Shown here: piece by piece, positions 23,190 to 35,162 of the stretch
Layout of the letters: every line of letters starts with the position of its first letter
Numbering within the stretch: position 1 is the stretch's first letter
Origin: Smittia aterrima
Taxonomy: Eukaryota > Arthropoda > Insecta > Diptera > Chironomidae
Length of the DNA: 64,000 nt
Assembly (NCBI GenBank): GCA_033063855.1
Contig: CP093830.1
Coordinates: 434,854 to 498,853, forward strand
Direction of reading: 5' to 3'
The notes under the pieces: generated by a model
What the model was told of the DNA's origin: nothing
The model's input: only the letters and a program-made list of their open reading frames with translations
Database searches by the model: none
Made by a program: the position numbers and the translations under genes

Positions 23190-26100
23190 TCACAGATGAT
23201 TTTTCACTGATTGATCCCAATGGTTTGACTGAGAGGAGGCAGATTCATGTGTCTTGTTAGTAACCACTCGTCGTTGTTGATATTGCCTCTGGTAATTCAG
23301 AATTGACTGTTGAAAGGACGTCGCTTGATAACGATTCGATTGCTGTTGGATTTGTGATTTGGGTTGAGGGATCCGTTGATTGCTGTATTGTTGTTGAGTT
23401 GTGGTTTTCGTCTCTTGGCGTCGACTGGCTGAATAAGCTTCATTATTCGCATTTGTTTTGAAACTTGGGCTTGCGAGATTCGATTGCACATTGTTTCTCG
23501 TAATACTGCTCGTCCCAACTTTTCTCTTATTGTACTCGCTATTGAAGCTCTTGTACGTGTAGTAAGTAGATGGACTTTGTTGGGTGTTAATTGAATTTGG
23601 AGCGAACAAGTACTCAAAAGGCTTACACAATCCTGGATATCTAGCTGAGGCTGACATTCCAAAGTTTTCACATTTTGGCTGGCCTGTCGCGTATGGTTTC
23701 ACGCCGACCACGTTTCCTCTGTCAGAGGAGATAATGAAAACAAATTATTAATTAATGAATTCATAGAGAGAGAGAGAGAGTATTCAGCGGAAAGGATTTT
23801 GTGATGGATGAAACACTGGTATCTCGGTATTTTTGTTTTTAATTGAAAAGAGATTTGATTGCGAGGCAGAATGAGAAATTGTCATCTATCATGATGACGG
23901 AGCGGTCGAATTAGATTAATTAAACATAAATAAATAAAATGTATATGAACGAACCCTGGACCGTAATTGCAGACGTACAATTTATTGTAGAGACGACTCG
24001 TCTGGTAATAGCTAAAGCCGCAACCAACCAAGTTCGTGTCGCCCCAAACGAGCTGCAAAAAGAGAAAACGAGTAATGAATTATAGAGTTTCAGGAATTAA
24101 AACGTCGAAAAATTGCCAACATTGCGTTGCGCAGGTAAATGAAGTCATTTGCTTGCTTTGCACTCTCTTCCATTTGTATAATGAATGGATCGAGTAGTCT
24201 AGCCAGTGTCCAATGCGATAACGTCGCTATGTAAATGCATGCAAAGCCTGTGAGAGATTTAAATTAAACTCGAACAAACATCAACAAAGCTCGGTTTACG
24301 ACGTTGAATTTTTAATGGAAATTGTTTGTGATTTTATTCGCCCGCACGCTACGACCAACTTTCGATTAAGATTATTGTTTTAACGTCGAGAGAAGTTCTT
24401 TCTTAAACGCTGCTCTCATTTTCCCTTAATCTTAATTACATTATGGCACTCTTCAGCCATAATAATAAAACATTTTAATGACTTTCTTTCCCCCCGCCGC
24501 ATCTCGAGCATGAAGCGTTTTAAAATATTTTAAATCTCGGAAAATCCCGCTTTTTTGCTTACGTTGCAGAGTAAAGGAAACTTTGTCCTGGTCGACTGTA
24601 ATCCTTTTCGGGGTGTTTGCGTGTTTCGTAGAGAATTGTCGGTTTGTGGCACTCTCGAGTTGAAATCCTAATTTTATGCTTCAGGAAAAGTCTTGATCCG
24701 CAGTCTTCCTACGGTTGCTGAAGGAGAATGAATGCAGTCAAGCATAGTAAACGATGTTTTGCATTCTGAGTTGGGAGTCCTTTCGGAAAATTTCACTCAA
24801 TTATAGAAGCTTTTATCAGAAAGCTTTTAAGATGTTTTGCAACATTCAAGCTTCCATTTCCATCATTCGACAGAAGATCTTTCAAGTGAAGAGTCACGAA
24901 GATTGAAAAATATTTAAATATCACAGCAAGCAAAGCGGGCGGTATGAGAGCGAAGTCAATTTTAAGCTTTCAATTTGGCAAACAACGAATAAATCCTAAT
25001 TCCAAAATAATTTTCCGACTTTCCATTTCGCGCCTCTCGCTGTTTTATTTTATTTATCTAAATCTATTATTATTTTATGGAAATTGAAAAATCTCTTTTA
25101 TTATCATATTGTTGTAATTTTGCATTCATTTTGGTGATGGCAAGCAGCGTGGGGCGCGAAAGGAGAGAGGAAAATAAATAAAAATGAAAATCCATTTAAT
25201 CTCTTGCTGAGCAAAAAAGAAGCAAAAAAGAATCACACAATAAAATTGAAATGAAAAACTTCGGAAAATCCCTTAAAAATGAACGAGATTATTTTCGCCG
25301 CTGTCGCTGAGACTTTGAGTCACTTTCGGTTGTTTCGTTTGTGACGGTTGAAAGAATCCTTTGTAAGCGAGCGAGAAAAGTCAGAGGAAAAGTATCAAAA
25401 TTCAATTGAAAAGAATTTTCCATCAAATTTACTTCTCATCGAGTTTGATGGAAAATTTTCTCCTTCAGTGATGAAATTGGAGTTTCTTTTTGAGAAAATG
25501 TGATATTCTTGTTCAATCAATTCAATTCCTTTAATTTCCTATTTTTGCTGTTTCCGGGAAATCAAGAAACGCTAACTTCATAGTTCGCAAGAATGAATGA
25601 GTGCGCTGCGTGAAATTCTCGTTATCTCACTCCCATTTTCATTCGCTGTCAAATTCATTTCACTCAGCTGTTTAATTATTCAAAAGCTTCACTTCGCGAT
25701 ACTCACTTGTGAATAATGTCCTGTTACGACGGACCACTTTGCGCCCCAAGCGTATTTCTGTACTTCGTTGAACCAATTTCTGATGCGCATAGGAAAGTCA
25801 CCGTCATCCTCAGCCAGTGGAATCGTGCTCCATAGTATTCCTAAATTCTGTCCCATGATGAAACGACCTAATGAATAATGAATGAATCGCAATTAGTGTT
25901 TAATTTATTCCATCGCTTTGTTGTTGATTGTGCAGTGCAAGGGTTGAAAATTAACCGAATAATTTCAGTAATCAGACTTCAAAACAGGCAATCACGGTGT
26001 TTGCCGTTTCCAATTAAATATTTATCGGTCATTTTTTCAAATTTCTTAGCCCTTCGTTATTTGTTTTTGTTCCCTTCGTAAATTGTTTTCTTTTTTAAGA

Positions 26101-28514
26101 AGTTTGTTTGAAAGAAATTAAAATGAATCGTTTTTTGTCAAAAGCAAACAAGAAGTCAACGGAGTGTTCATCATCACATCTTGAAACCAATGCAAGCAAT
26201 GATATTGCTCAAAAGTTCACAGTTATTTACGGAGCAGCATCAAAGCGAAAACACAAAATTTATACGAATGATGGAATCTTAGAAACGATTGGTAAACGAG
26301 CGAAATTGGTGGATTCAAATGGATCAGTGAGTTATATTTAATAGATCATCAACAAAACCAATAATCACTTTATTTAAATAGATCATTGCATCCACTACGA
26401 TCAAGGACACTATCGAAGAAAACTCGATAATAATGATTGGCAGTAAAGATGTCCAAATAGGCAACAAAATCATCGAAAGCAATAGTTCGCCTTCTTATTC
26501 GCCTACTGGTTCTCCTCCTTCGCCTATTGATGCTTCCGAAATAATCGAAAAGTCACAAAAGTTTACTGTTTTGTATGGCGACGCTTCAAAACGTAAACAC
26601 AAGATCTACAAGGACGACGGTACTTTAGAAATAACTGGAAAACAAGCCACACTGAAGGATGAAAAGGGAAAGGTGAGATTTCAATGACTAAAAAATTTAA
26701 GCGACTAAATATATTCTATCCTTCACAGTGCATTGGATCAACCTTGCTCAAGGTTGAAGTCGATGAAGACTCTCTTCTTGTTATTGGAAGAAAAGATGTT
26801 CAAGTAGTGAGTGAAATCACAGAAACCCATCGAACACCAGAAAAATGAAAATTTTAAAGCAATTTTTTGATGAAAAAATCAATATTTCCATGTCAATAAA
26901 GCTCACACAAAATTCCTTTGAAACCTAGAGATTTTTTGTTTCCATAATAAACTATTTTCGAAAACTCGATTAAATTCTACAATTACCGAGCGAGCAGACA
27001 AATCTAATTGGAAATCAAATGATTTTTAAATATTCATAAAGCGATGAGGAGTTTAATTTGATTTTCTCTGATTTTCACATGAAATGTTTTTGTTGTCGTT
27101 CTCAAAACTTTTATTTCATGCATCGCCGAGTTTTCGATTAAATTTTCCGTCGTAGGAAAACATGAATTTTCAATTAAATTTAATTAAATCGGAAAGTTTT
27201 GTTTCAACATGAAACTCAAAGGAATTGGAAATTGAATAAACTTCGATGAATTGAAATCGCACAAATTGCTCGATTGGACACAAAATCACTTAATGAATTC
27301 AATGGTATAAGCTCAAATCGTTTTCAGTCAATCTACAAAACATAAATCAGACGAAAAATAATGCGATGCGAAGCTTATTGTCGCGTCATAAAACTCTCGC
27401 GCTTTGCTTAATTTATGTGTTCACGCATTCAACCAGTAAATTTTTTTATTCTCCTGCGCCCCTTTTCATGTTCGATTTCCATTCAATTTGGTCCACGAAC
27501 ATCGAACTTAGTGGGGAGAGCACAACTGACAATAAAATGTTTAATTCAGTTGAATGGCCATCAATAAAAGTTCAGAATTCTCTGAGAGTCCTCGACCGTA
27601 TTTATTGTTGTTTCACTCACTTATATATCGACTCGGATCATGCTTAAACGTGCACTCGTTGGCCCACTGTTGAGCTTTTGCAGCTAGTTCGTCGTCCCAG
27701 CGCATCTCTTGCATATTTTGAGCAGACGGTTGTCCAGCGACGTGACCTGTTGCGACAGTTTGTCGAAGGTAATTGTGTTCTTCGATTATCAGTCGCTTCT
27801 CTTCAGCTGTTACTCCACTTTCTGTTGGATAAAGGAAAACGAAAAATAAAATATTTGAATGTAACTTTTTGATAAAAACAAAATCAGAAAATTATTTAAT
27901 AATTTCGAAAGAAAAGTTTTCATTTCAAACTTATCTGTCGTCATCTGACGTGACGTTCAAAAGTGAATTGATCTATGAAAGCTTTCACGTTTACCACAAA
28001 ACGTCAACAATACAAAGCATTGGGTCGAATCAAAATTCCACAAACGTTCCTTCTCGTCACGAAGAAAACTTTTCAATGTCAAGCAGAGGAACTTTTTTGT
28101 CATAAATCAAAAAATTTCTCTTCTAAACAAAAATTTAAAAATCTTTCACGAAAGCTGTGCTGATTCAGTCGCTAAACATTTTGACGAGTTCATTGAATGA
28201 TTCACCAAAAATTGTAAAATAATTCAACAAACTCGACATGACTTTGAAACATGAAATGTTTTCGAAGTTTTCGTTCTTTGCGTATGCTGAAGGTTCACGT
28301 GTCGATCGTTGTCAGTTTGATGATTACGCTTTTGCTTTAAATTATTGCAGGAAATTTTTTCGGAAATAAAGATTAGAATTTAATTTCCAACATTTTCGTC
28401 AAACTCACTTAATATTCTTCCTCCTCGACAACCAATCGCGCTGTGAAGGCCGCTTAAAAAGACTGCGATGAGTGCGAGACTTCGTCTTTTGTTATTCATC
28501 GATTTGCAATTCAT
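23190..28514 (-). CDS. Secreted CAP/antigen-5 (SCP) family protein with Gln-rich tail
   Basis: Five exons read on the minus strand: 28409-28514, 27621-27821, 25707-25867, 23955-24052, 23190-23718; 364 residues with phase closing at every junction. Exon 1 codes for a basic start and a signal peptide (ALIAVFLSGLHSAIG) then CRGGRIL. The CAP domain covers about 36-210: EEHNYLRQTV, WANECTFKHD (first His), RFIMGQNLG, WFNEV (Glu), GHYSQ|LVWGDTNLVGCGF (second His), and CNYGPGGNVVG, so the conserved His/Glu cavity residues are present. From about residue 215 the protein runs into a low-complexity Gln/Ser/Asn tail unlike the compact C terminus of most insect members. Family roles include venom allergens and secreted immune or reproductive proteins; the substrate or ligand here is unknown. 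Its second intron contains another gene on the opposite strand. Confidence 0.92.
23766..23782. repeat. Short (AG)n microsatellite
   Basis: A run of AG dinucleotides in intron 4 of the CAP gene. A similar short run occurs near 60168-60180, upstream of Ace exon 2 in intron 2. Confidence 0.7.
25414..25457. repeat. 14-bp inverted repeat in CAP intron 3
   Basis: The arms AATTTTCCATCAAA (25414-25427) and TTTGATGGAAAATT (25444-25457) are exact complements with a 16-nt loop. It could form a hairpin in the intron RNA or be a remnant of a small inverted-repeat element; neither is demonstrated. Confidence 0.7.
26123..26848 (+). CDS. Small protein with two tandem ZGRF1/Mte1-type N-terminal (DUF2439) domains, nested gene
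   Basis: Three exons, 26123-26326, 26382-26672 and 26729-26848, all phase 0, 204 residues. Two copies of one domain are seen: residues about 31-95 (KFTVIYGAASKRKHKIY..., then DSNG|S...) and 128-194 (KFTVLYGDASKRKHKIY..., DEKGK|CIGSTLLKVEV). Both are cut by an intron at the same place and phase, so the gene arose by internal duplication including the intron. The pattern FxVLY-x-KxKxxxDG-L-I-K-A-L-DEKG-C-S-LLK matches the domain at the N terminus of the ZGRF1 helicase and of yeast Mte1/Dbl2, which acts in recombination. No helicase part is present. A Ser-Pro-rich linker (about 101-117) has several SP sites. AATAAA is at 26895. The gene lies wholly inside intron 2 of the minus-strand CAP gene. 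Family assignment is from memory of the motif. Confidence 0.75.
26895..26900 (+). other. Poly(A) signal of the nested ZGRF1-N gene
   Basis: AATAAA 46 bp after the stop codon, still within the CAP gene intron. Confidence 0.6.
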
Positions 28515-31500
28515 TTTTTATTATTTTCAGTTGGGAACTTTTTTAATTAAATATTTTTTTGCTCCCTTCGACAAGAAAAAAATTATCAAAAGCGGATTTG
28601 AAGCATAAAAAATTATTTTCCTAATTTGCAATATCGAAGGAGAAATCTCCTCGGCTTGTCCAAATTTCTTTCTCTGAGGAACGAACGTTTTCTTTTATCA
28701 CACGACAAATCTTTGCCGTTTCTTTAATTGAAAATTTCTCTAGCTTTTATATTCTCATTCGCTTTGAGCTTCTCTGTTTAATGTCGTCTGATATCCATCA
28801 ACTGTCACTTTCAGCTTCCACTTGCTTTCACCCTCTCAAAATTTATCCTCCGTTCTTTCCTTTGCTTATTCGTCTTATTCACTTTTTCCGACAAATTTTT
28901 TATTAAGAGTTTTGTTCTTCACTTGAGAATTTCTTTTTGGTGCTTGAGTTTTCATTTAAAATTAACAGAAAGAGTTTTTTATGTTCATCCACTTCTCTCG
29001 ATGTCTCTAAGATCACTGATTAAATGTTTCTGCTGTTGAACTCACGAGAGCAGCAAATTTAATTCTGGCGAAAAAAAAAGATTTGTGGTGGGAGAAACTT
29101 GATTTAACTAACTCCTCAGACACATCGGCGACAGAATGGTCAAGCGAGATCGTCTTCTTATGTAAAACTGAATTAAGATATAAGCCAATACATCCACACA
29201 CGCTTTCAAATCGGCGAAGATATCAAACCTGTTGCCTCGCGAAGATGCGACGATTCCACGGTATTTTGCGTACCCTGAAGAACAAGGGAAATGAGAGAAA
29301 GAAAACTGGCGATTCTTGAACAAGAAGTTCAATAACAGCAAAAACTTTGGCTCGATGCGGTTCACGAACATTTCGATTTAATTTACATGAAATTTTATTA
29401 AATCGCGGATTGAATGAGAGCGATCATTGATCGATAAAATTTAATTAAAAAGATTTTTATCCCACAGAATTATCGCGAAGTAATTGATTTCCTTAATCTC
29501 TTTTTGAATTCTTAAAAATGTTTAATCGAATTTCATTTTTCCCATCCAAAAATCCTAAACTTCAATTCTTGCTCAATTGAGATTTTGGAGAAAACTTGAA
29601 AAGCCGCAAGAGACATTAAAATTGTTTATTCAATGCTCAAGACACAAAATTTAATTCCAAACTCAAACATCGTCTAGAACTTCATCGAGCATAATTGACC
29701 AGAAAATCTCTTCAGAGAATTTTAAATTTGAAAACTTTTGATGGAGAAAAGTGTTTGAGATTTGAAAACTCCTTTGACTTTGAGTCGTTCAGCAGGAAAA
29801 GCAAACGAGATGGAATACCTGAGCGTCGATAAATAAGAACTAATGTGGTGGAAGAAAGCTTTCAAGAGACGTGTCGGAAGCTCAGAACAAACAACAATCA
29901 ATCGCAGCTGAGGAAGTCAAAGCGATGACCGAGAAGACGTAAAACTTTCTGTGGGCGTTGTGGAATTTATCGATTCGTCTTACGCAACATTTCATTGGCA
30001 GCTTCTGTAATTTGAGCGATCATTAATTGTATGGCACGTTTCACTGTTCAGGTGAGCGGAGCATAAGCAACTGTCGACATTGAAAATTTAAAACGAATCA
30101 ATCAATGAAACTTCCGACGCAAGACTTGCGAAATATTTTTTTATTGAACGATAATTGTGAACAAAAGAAGAAGGAAAGTGGAATATCATCTTCGTCTTCA
30201 TTGTGATTGAATGTTGAGAAGACTGAAAGTTAATTGAAGATGATTTAGTTCCGAGTCTTTCGACATTGAACATTAAGCTTAACTTGAATTGATTCGACTT
30301 CAAAATGAGATTTCGATGACACACGGAAATTGATGAGGAGGGCGAAATCAATTATTTCACGTCGAGCGTGCGATTCATGGTTATCACGATTGAAAAGTGA
30401 CACGCACGGCGAGAAAATGCTGAGAAATTACATTTCTTCGAGCACAACTCGTGTCTGTCTCATTCGAGTTGAAGCAAAAAAGTTTTGATGAAGAGTCTGT
30501 AAGCTTCGTTAAGTCTTATTGATGATTCACATCTCGCAGCTACGATCCTTGAAACATCATCAATTACTCTCGAAATCATCCTTCTCAGCGCCTCATCCAC
30601 TTCAAACGAAACGGCTTCAACTGTAACTTGCTTTTTGCTCCATCTCTTTCTTCTTTGTCTTCTTCATGTCACTCGTTGCTCAACTTGTTGGCTTGGATCA
30701 AGGTTCGAATTTTTTTTATATTGAGAACTCTTTTTCAAATAATTTTAGCGTCAAAAAATTCAGAATCAATTCATTTTTTTTTCGAGTCTAATTAAACGAA
30801 CGCCGCTTAGATTAAATCTGCAGTCACTGATGCAAATATTTGCTAATTGATTTCCACTTCACCGAGAGACAAGTTCCATTTGAAATTTCACAAATTCATG
30901 TATGCTCGATCAATGACGAATTTAAATATTTGAAATAGAAACTTTCATGTAAATTGCTTTTTTGTGATGCATTCGCAATTTTGATTTTTGTTCTCCCGGT
31001 TTTCTCATGCAATGCTGATTTTTTTGCTGGATGAATCAGTTCAGCAAAAATCGATTCGAGAGAATCTGAAATCATGTTTGACTTGCACAAGAGCTCCCGC
31101 TAACATAAAAAAAATCGTTGAAACCAATTTGAATAATGGGCTGAGAGAGCAGTTCTTTCATGTCAGTCAATTTTGCGTCAACATGTGAGGGGAAAAAATT
31201 TAATATGTCGCGTTTTGATTGATTGCTTCTCCATTCTGCATTCTGGGAGTCTTCATGAATGGAAAGCTTTTTATTAAACATCTGAACAGCAGGATTAGGT
31301 GAAATGAAAAATTGAGCTTTAAAATTTCATAATCACTTGCCATAAAATAAGCTTTATTTCCAAAGTTATCTCGTTGCACTGAAACAATGTTAAATAAAAT
31401 TTTAAAAAAATTTGAAAGTTTTAATTGTTGACTCTTGAAATAGGAACGAATGAACAATTGCGTAGGTTTATCTTGTCTTCCTTTCCGAGGTTTTGATGAA

Positions 31501-33854
31501 AAGTTTCATTAAACTCAACAGACATGCGATAGAAGAATAGAACTGGAAGTGGGAGAGGAGTCAAAAGTTTTAGGCAGGAAGGCAGGCAACATCTGCGAAC
31601 AAAAAAAAGCACAAAATCAACAAGAACTCGGACGAAGCAAAAAGTCGAGTCACTCTTTGTTTTTTTTTTGTGTGCTACACAAAAGGCTGCCCAGAGATTA
31701 GAACTAAAAGCACACTGAATGAAGACGAATGAAATGTTCTCCAAACCTGAAGGCCCAGCCCGAACAGCCTCCACTAAACTGTTCTCGTGCCATTGCAAAA
31801 AAAAGTTTTGTTTATATTTTTTGCCACGAAAAAAGTTCATTGATACGAAAAGAAGAAAATTTCAGTCGGGATCCACAGAATAAAGCGAAAATGTTGTGCT
31901 TCAACATTTGGAGATTTCTTCTGATAAAGATCAAAACATTCTAAACAGTTTAAACGGACAATCAAGTAAGCAAACATTGGAAGAAACTTTTTGTTAGTGA
32001 CCTGAATACGAGACGATCGGGAACAAGCGAAAATAGGACAAACAAAGCTTCGATATCTCCGATTGCTTGTCTCATCGAACGACGCATCGTTTCATCCAAA
32101 GTAGCGAAACGAAAACCAAGAGCGATAAATCAAATTGTCGTCTTTTGCTATCGCCAAAGCAAAACAAATCTTACAATACACCGAAAACCGTTTTAAACGA
32201 TGAGTGCAATGATCTCTCTTCCTCGTTTTTGAATAAAGATTTCAAAACAAAAAATGCGAAACAAGATAAGGCGTCACGATTCGAGGAAGGAGCTTGTTAA
32301 CACATTCACTGTAATTTAGTAAAAAAAAATTCAAACCAGAAATATCCGAAAGTCTGAAACTTAGTTGCTTGTCGTTCCCTCGAGAATGTTCATTAAGAAT
32401 GCTGAGAAGGCAAAGAAGATCACAAACGAGTTCGTTGATACAGAAATTAAGCGGCAGACCTCAATCGTTCCCGATGAACAGCCCCCAAGTTGTAAATTAC
32501 GAGCCAAACAGAATCAAGCAACGAGACAACGACATGTGACACATTTCTGGAAAAAAATAATAAATTATTCCCTAAAGTGACATTTTTAAAGCGTTTGATA
32601 ATGGTAGAACGCGAGAGACAACGAGGAATGAGAATTAGCGGCGATAAAGTGCTTCGCTAAATCTCTTGAGAGTGCAGGGAACGTTATTAATTACAAGACG
32701 AAACGAGACCCCGATTAGCTTTATGGTGTAATGCCTATGGTGATGATGGATTTAGATTAATTTAATTATCGCCATAATCAGCTAATTATTGTTTGTCAAA
32801 ACAGCTTGCTCGTTCTGCCGAAAATTCGTCGACATTTGGACTCGTGATTCTAGAAAAATTCTCTGATAGCCGCTGTGGGACTTTGTCAGTTATTGAATTA
32901 AATGAATCGAATTAGCGATAATTCGTTTTTTGGTTTCATTTCGAGAAAAGAGCGAATTTTTCTGGTGAACTTCAGTGAAGTGAGCATGCAGACAAATGTT
33001 ATTTTACGACTAGTTCGATTACCGTTCGTGGTTTTGTGTGACAAAGCAATTAATAAACGAACAGTTTCCCAGTTTATTGCATCATCGTTATCCATTAATT
33101 TTCTGCATTGCACAAAATAATGCTTCGCTTTTAAAGTTTTTTTTTTTCAAGCAATTTTATAAAGCTCTCCTTTGTAATTAACGGTTTTTTGTGCAATGTG
33201 AGTTTTCCGCAGCATCATAAAAATTGCGAGTGAAATCATTTTAATGGATGAATCATCAGATTTAATGGAAGGGCTTTCAGGGTGAGAAGCATAAACAAGC
33301 TTTAATGACAATCATCGCGAAGCCTTCCGGGAATTTTATGGCAAATTTGGAAACTGACAGACTTAAAGTCTCACTCCATCTCATCGGCACCATCGGCTTT
33401 CTCAATTACTTCAATAAAACTTTTTGCCCGCTTTCATCAATTCAGTCAAATTTCCCCTTTTAATTATTTTCCATTCGAATGATTTATGTTTCAACTTTTG
33501 AAAAGTTTTGATTAGTTTTATTTCTCTTCTTTCGACTCGTCCCGATGTGAAAATTTTTAAGCTTCGTCAATGCAGAGAAGTGGAAGACAAACTTTACGTT
33601 TAGCAACACGTGTCCGATTCCCACCAAACTGAATTGTTCGAGTTTCGTCGCTTCGAGGCTTGCACAAAAACGAACGAATTTATTTGATAAAGAGGATTAA
33701 CGATTCGACGAAAATGAAATCTGGAATTTCATGAGAGAAGTGAGAGATTAGTTCGAGGAATAGAAAGAATCTTATCGGTATGTTTGTTTTCAATTTATTC
33801 ATCCCAGTCGCTAACTTTAGACTGAATTTTAAATATTCTGCCTAATAATTCGAG
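28515..33854. other. Long stretch without a supported gene
   Basis: About 5.3 kb upstream of the CAP gene and of the short-peptide gene. The proximal part should hold the CAP promoter. Open frames on both strands are short or low complexity. The most protein-like are two plus-strand frames at about 32043-32300 and 32365-32580, reported as a finding and not called genes because neither has a convincing start or splice partner. Confidence 0.45.
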
Positions 33855-34138
33855 ATGAAGTTTTTGGTCATAATAACTATTTTCCTAACCACTTTTGCAA
33901 TTACAAAATCGTCGATTATAAATGCAAACAAGCCAACTGCAGAAATATTAGGTGAACACTCAAATTAATAAATAATTCACAAATTTATTTAATTGAACTT
34001 TTAGAACCCACAAAGCCAACTGCAATGCCTAAAGCCATAATAGTTAAAGCTTCAACAAATGAGAGGGATCGATCATGTGCAAGAGGCGGTTTTCGTCATT
34101 GGAAAAATCCAATTCGTCACAATAAATTCCTTGAATAA
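33855..34138 (+). CDS. Short secreted basic peptide precursor, unrecognised
   Basis: Two exons, 33855-33951 and 34005-34138, joined by a 53-bp intron (GTGAAC ... TTTTAG), give 76 residues. The start codon leads straight into a signal peptide (MKFLVIITIFLTTFAITKSS). The mature part has a Thr/Pro-rich stretch with a repeated K-P-T-A motif, then a basic tail with one Cys (RDRSCARGGFRHWKNPIRHN). The AATAAA overlaps the stop codon region at 34134. I do not recognise the family; a secreted effector, antimicrobial or hormone-like peptide are all possible, as is a decayed duplicate of its neighbour. The next gene downstream has a first exon of the same length (97 nt) and phase, also a signal peptide. 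Confidence 0.6.
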
Positions 34139-34237
34139 AAAGTAATTCTATCAAAGTCACTGCGAGTTTTTTGTTTTTTTGAGAGAATTTCTTAAAAATT
34201 TGTTATCAGTGTACTGAGAGCCGAGGAGTTCAACTCT

Positions 34238-34243
34238 TATAAG
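34238..34243 (+). promoter_or_regulatory. Possible TATA box of the cuticular protein gene
   Basis: TATAAG about 150 bp upstream of the cuticular protein ATG, in an otherwise GC-richer patch. Position and sequence are compatible with a core promoter; no other support. Confidence 0.25.
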
Positions 34244-34390
34244 AGGACCATTTTAAAATTCGACGCATTTCATTGAAAAAATTCAAAGCTTGTTCATCGA
34301 TACAAAAGTGAATTTAAAAAAATATTTCGTGGTAAAAATATTTAATTTATTTTGTTATAACATTAAAATTTAATATTCACGATTAATCAG

Positions 34391-35122
34391 ATGAAATCAA
34401 CAATCGCAATCATTTTGTGTTTAACACTGCTCGACCTCTCACTCGCGTCAATCGCTGCTTCGAACACGCAATCTGTCAGCAACCCAGGTGAGCCGAGTAG
34501 ACATGATTCGTAATTATAACTACACGTAATCACGAATAAACTTTGACATTTGAATTTCAGACAAGAATGAGTACAGAGCGACCGTCCCTCGATCTGATAA
34601 ACATAAGTTTGGCTACGAATTGGGAGAGAATCGTCATTTTCACCATACAACGACTGACGAAGATGGCGTACGACTGGGTATGGATAAATTCTGGCTATGT
34701 TGCTATGGTTTATGATATATATCTCGATTAGGTTGCTATGGACATGTTCTCGAAGGCAAAAAATACTCGACACAGTACGTTGCCGACATGAAAGGTTACC
34801 GGACGGTTCCAACACAGAATTTAATCTCAGTGTTCCCCAAGTCAGGCGGTGAAAGGTGACGATGTGATTGAAGCCAAAGCTCCAGATTTTTTAATCAAAT
34901 TCTTTTCATAGAAAAGCTTCGTTTATTCGTGAGTTCAATGAAGACGACGTTATGAGTCAAAACATTAGATTTTTCTTTCCTGACGCCTGTGGAGCTAAAG
35001 AGGAATTAGTGGCAGAACCATCGATTGACAGGCCAGTCTTTGTTGCGCCTCCTATCACGACAACTGAAGCACCAGCCTCAGTCAGTTGTCCAGCTCCAAA
35101 ATGCTCTTGTACTTGCACCTAA
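34391..35122 (+). CDS. Cuticular protein with chitin-binding R&R-like domain
   Basis: Four exons, 34391-34487, 34561-34677, 34732-34855 and 34912-35122, 182 residues, all junctions GT-AG and in phase. Residues 1 to about 21 are a signal peptide (MKSTIAIILCLTLLDLSLAS). Residues 48-97 match the Rebers-Riddiford/chitin_bind_4 pattern: KFGYELG, then DEDGVRLGCYG, then GKKYSTQYVADMKGYRTV, with the aromatic and Y-VAD-GY positions kept. The middle exon junction falls inside this domain. The C terminus is Thr/Pro-rich and ends with four cysteines in the last twelve residues (C172, C177, C179, C181), which is uncommon in R&R proteins and suggests disulfide cross-linking. An AATAAA is at 35157. Expected role: structural protein in cuticle or another chitinous matrix. 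Confidence 0.85.
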
Positions 35123-35156
35123 GTCATGAAACATTAGAATTTGTGTCAAGTTGCAA

Positions 35157-35162
35157 AATAAA
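35157..35162 (+). other. Poly(A) signal of the cuticular protein gene
   Basis: AATAAA 34 bp after the stop codon. Confidence 0.6.

Noticed and set aside
23297..23671. Second minus-strand frame within the CAP last exon
   Set aside because: Out of frame with the CAP domain exons; the other frame joins in phase to CNYGPG and explains the exon.
31421..31840. 139-codon open frame on the minus strand
   Set aside because: Composition is Phe/Leu/Cys-rich noise from AT-rich DNA, overlaps other frames, has no domain, no signal peptide logic and no splice support.
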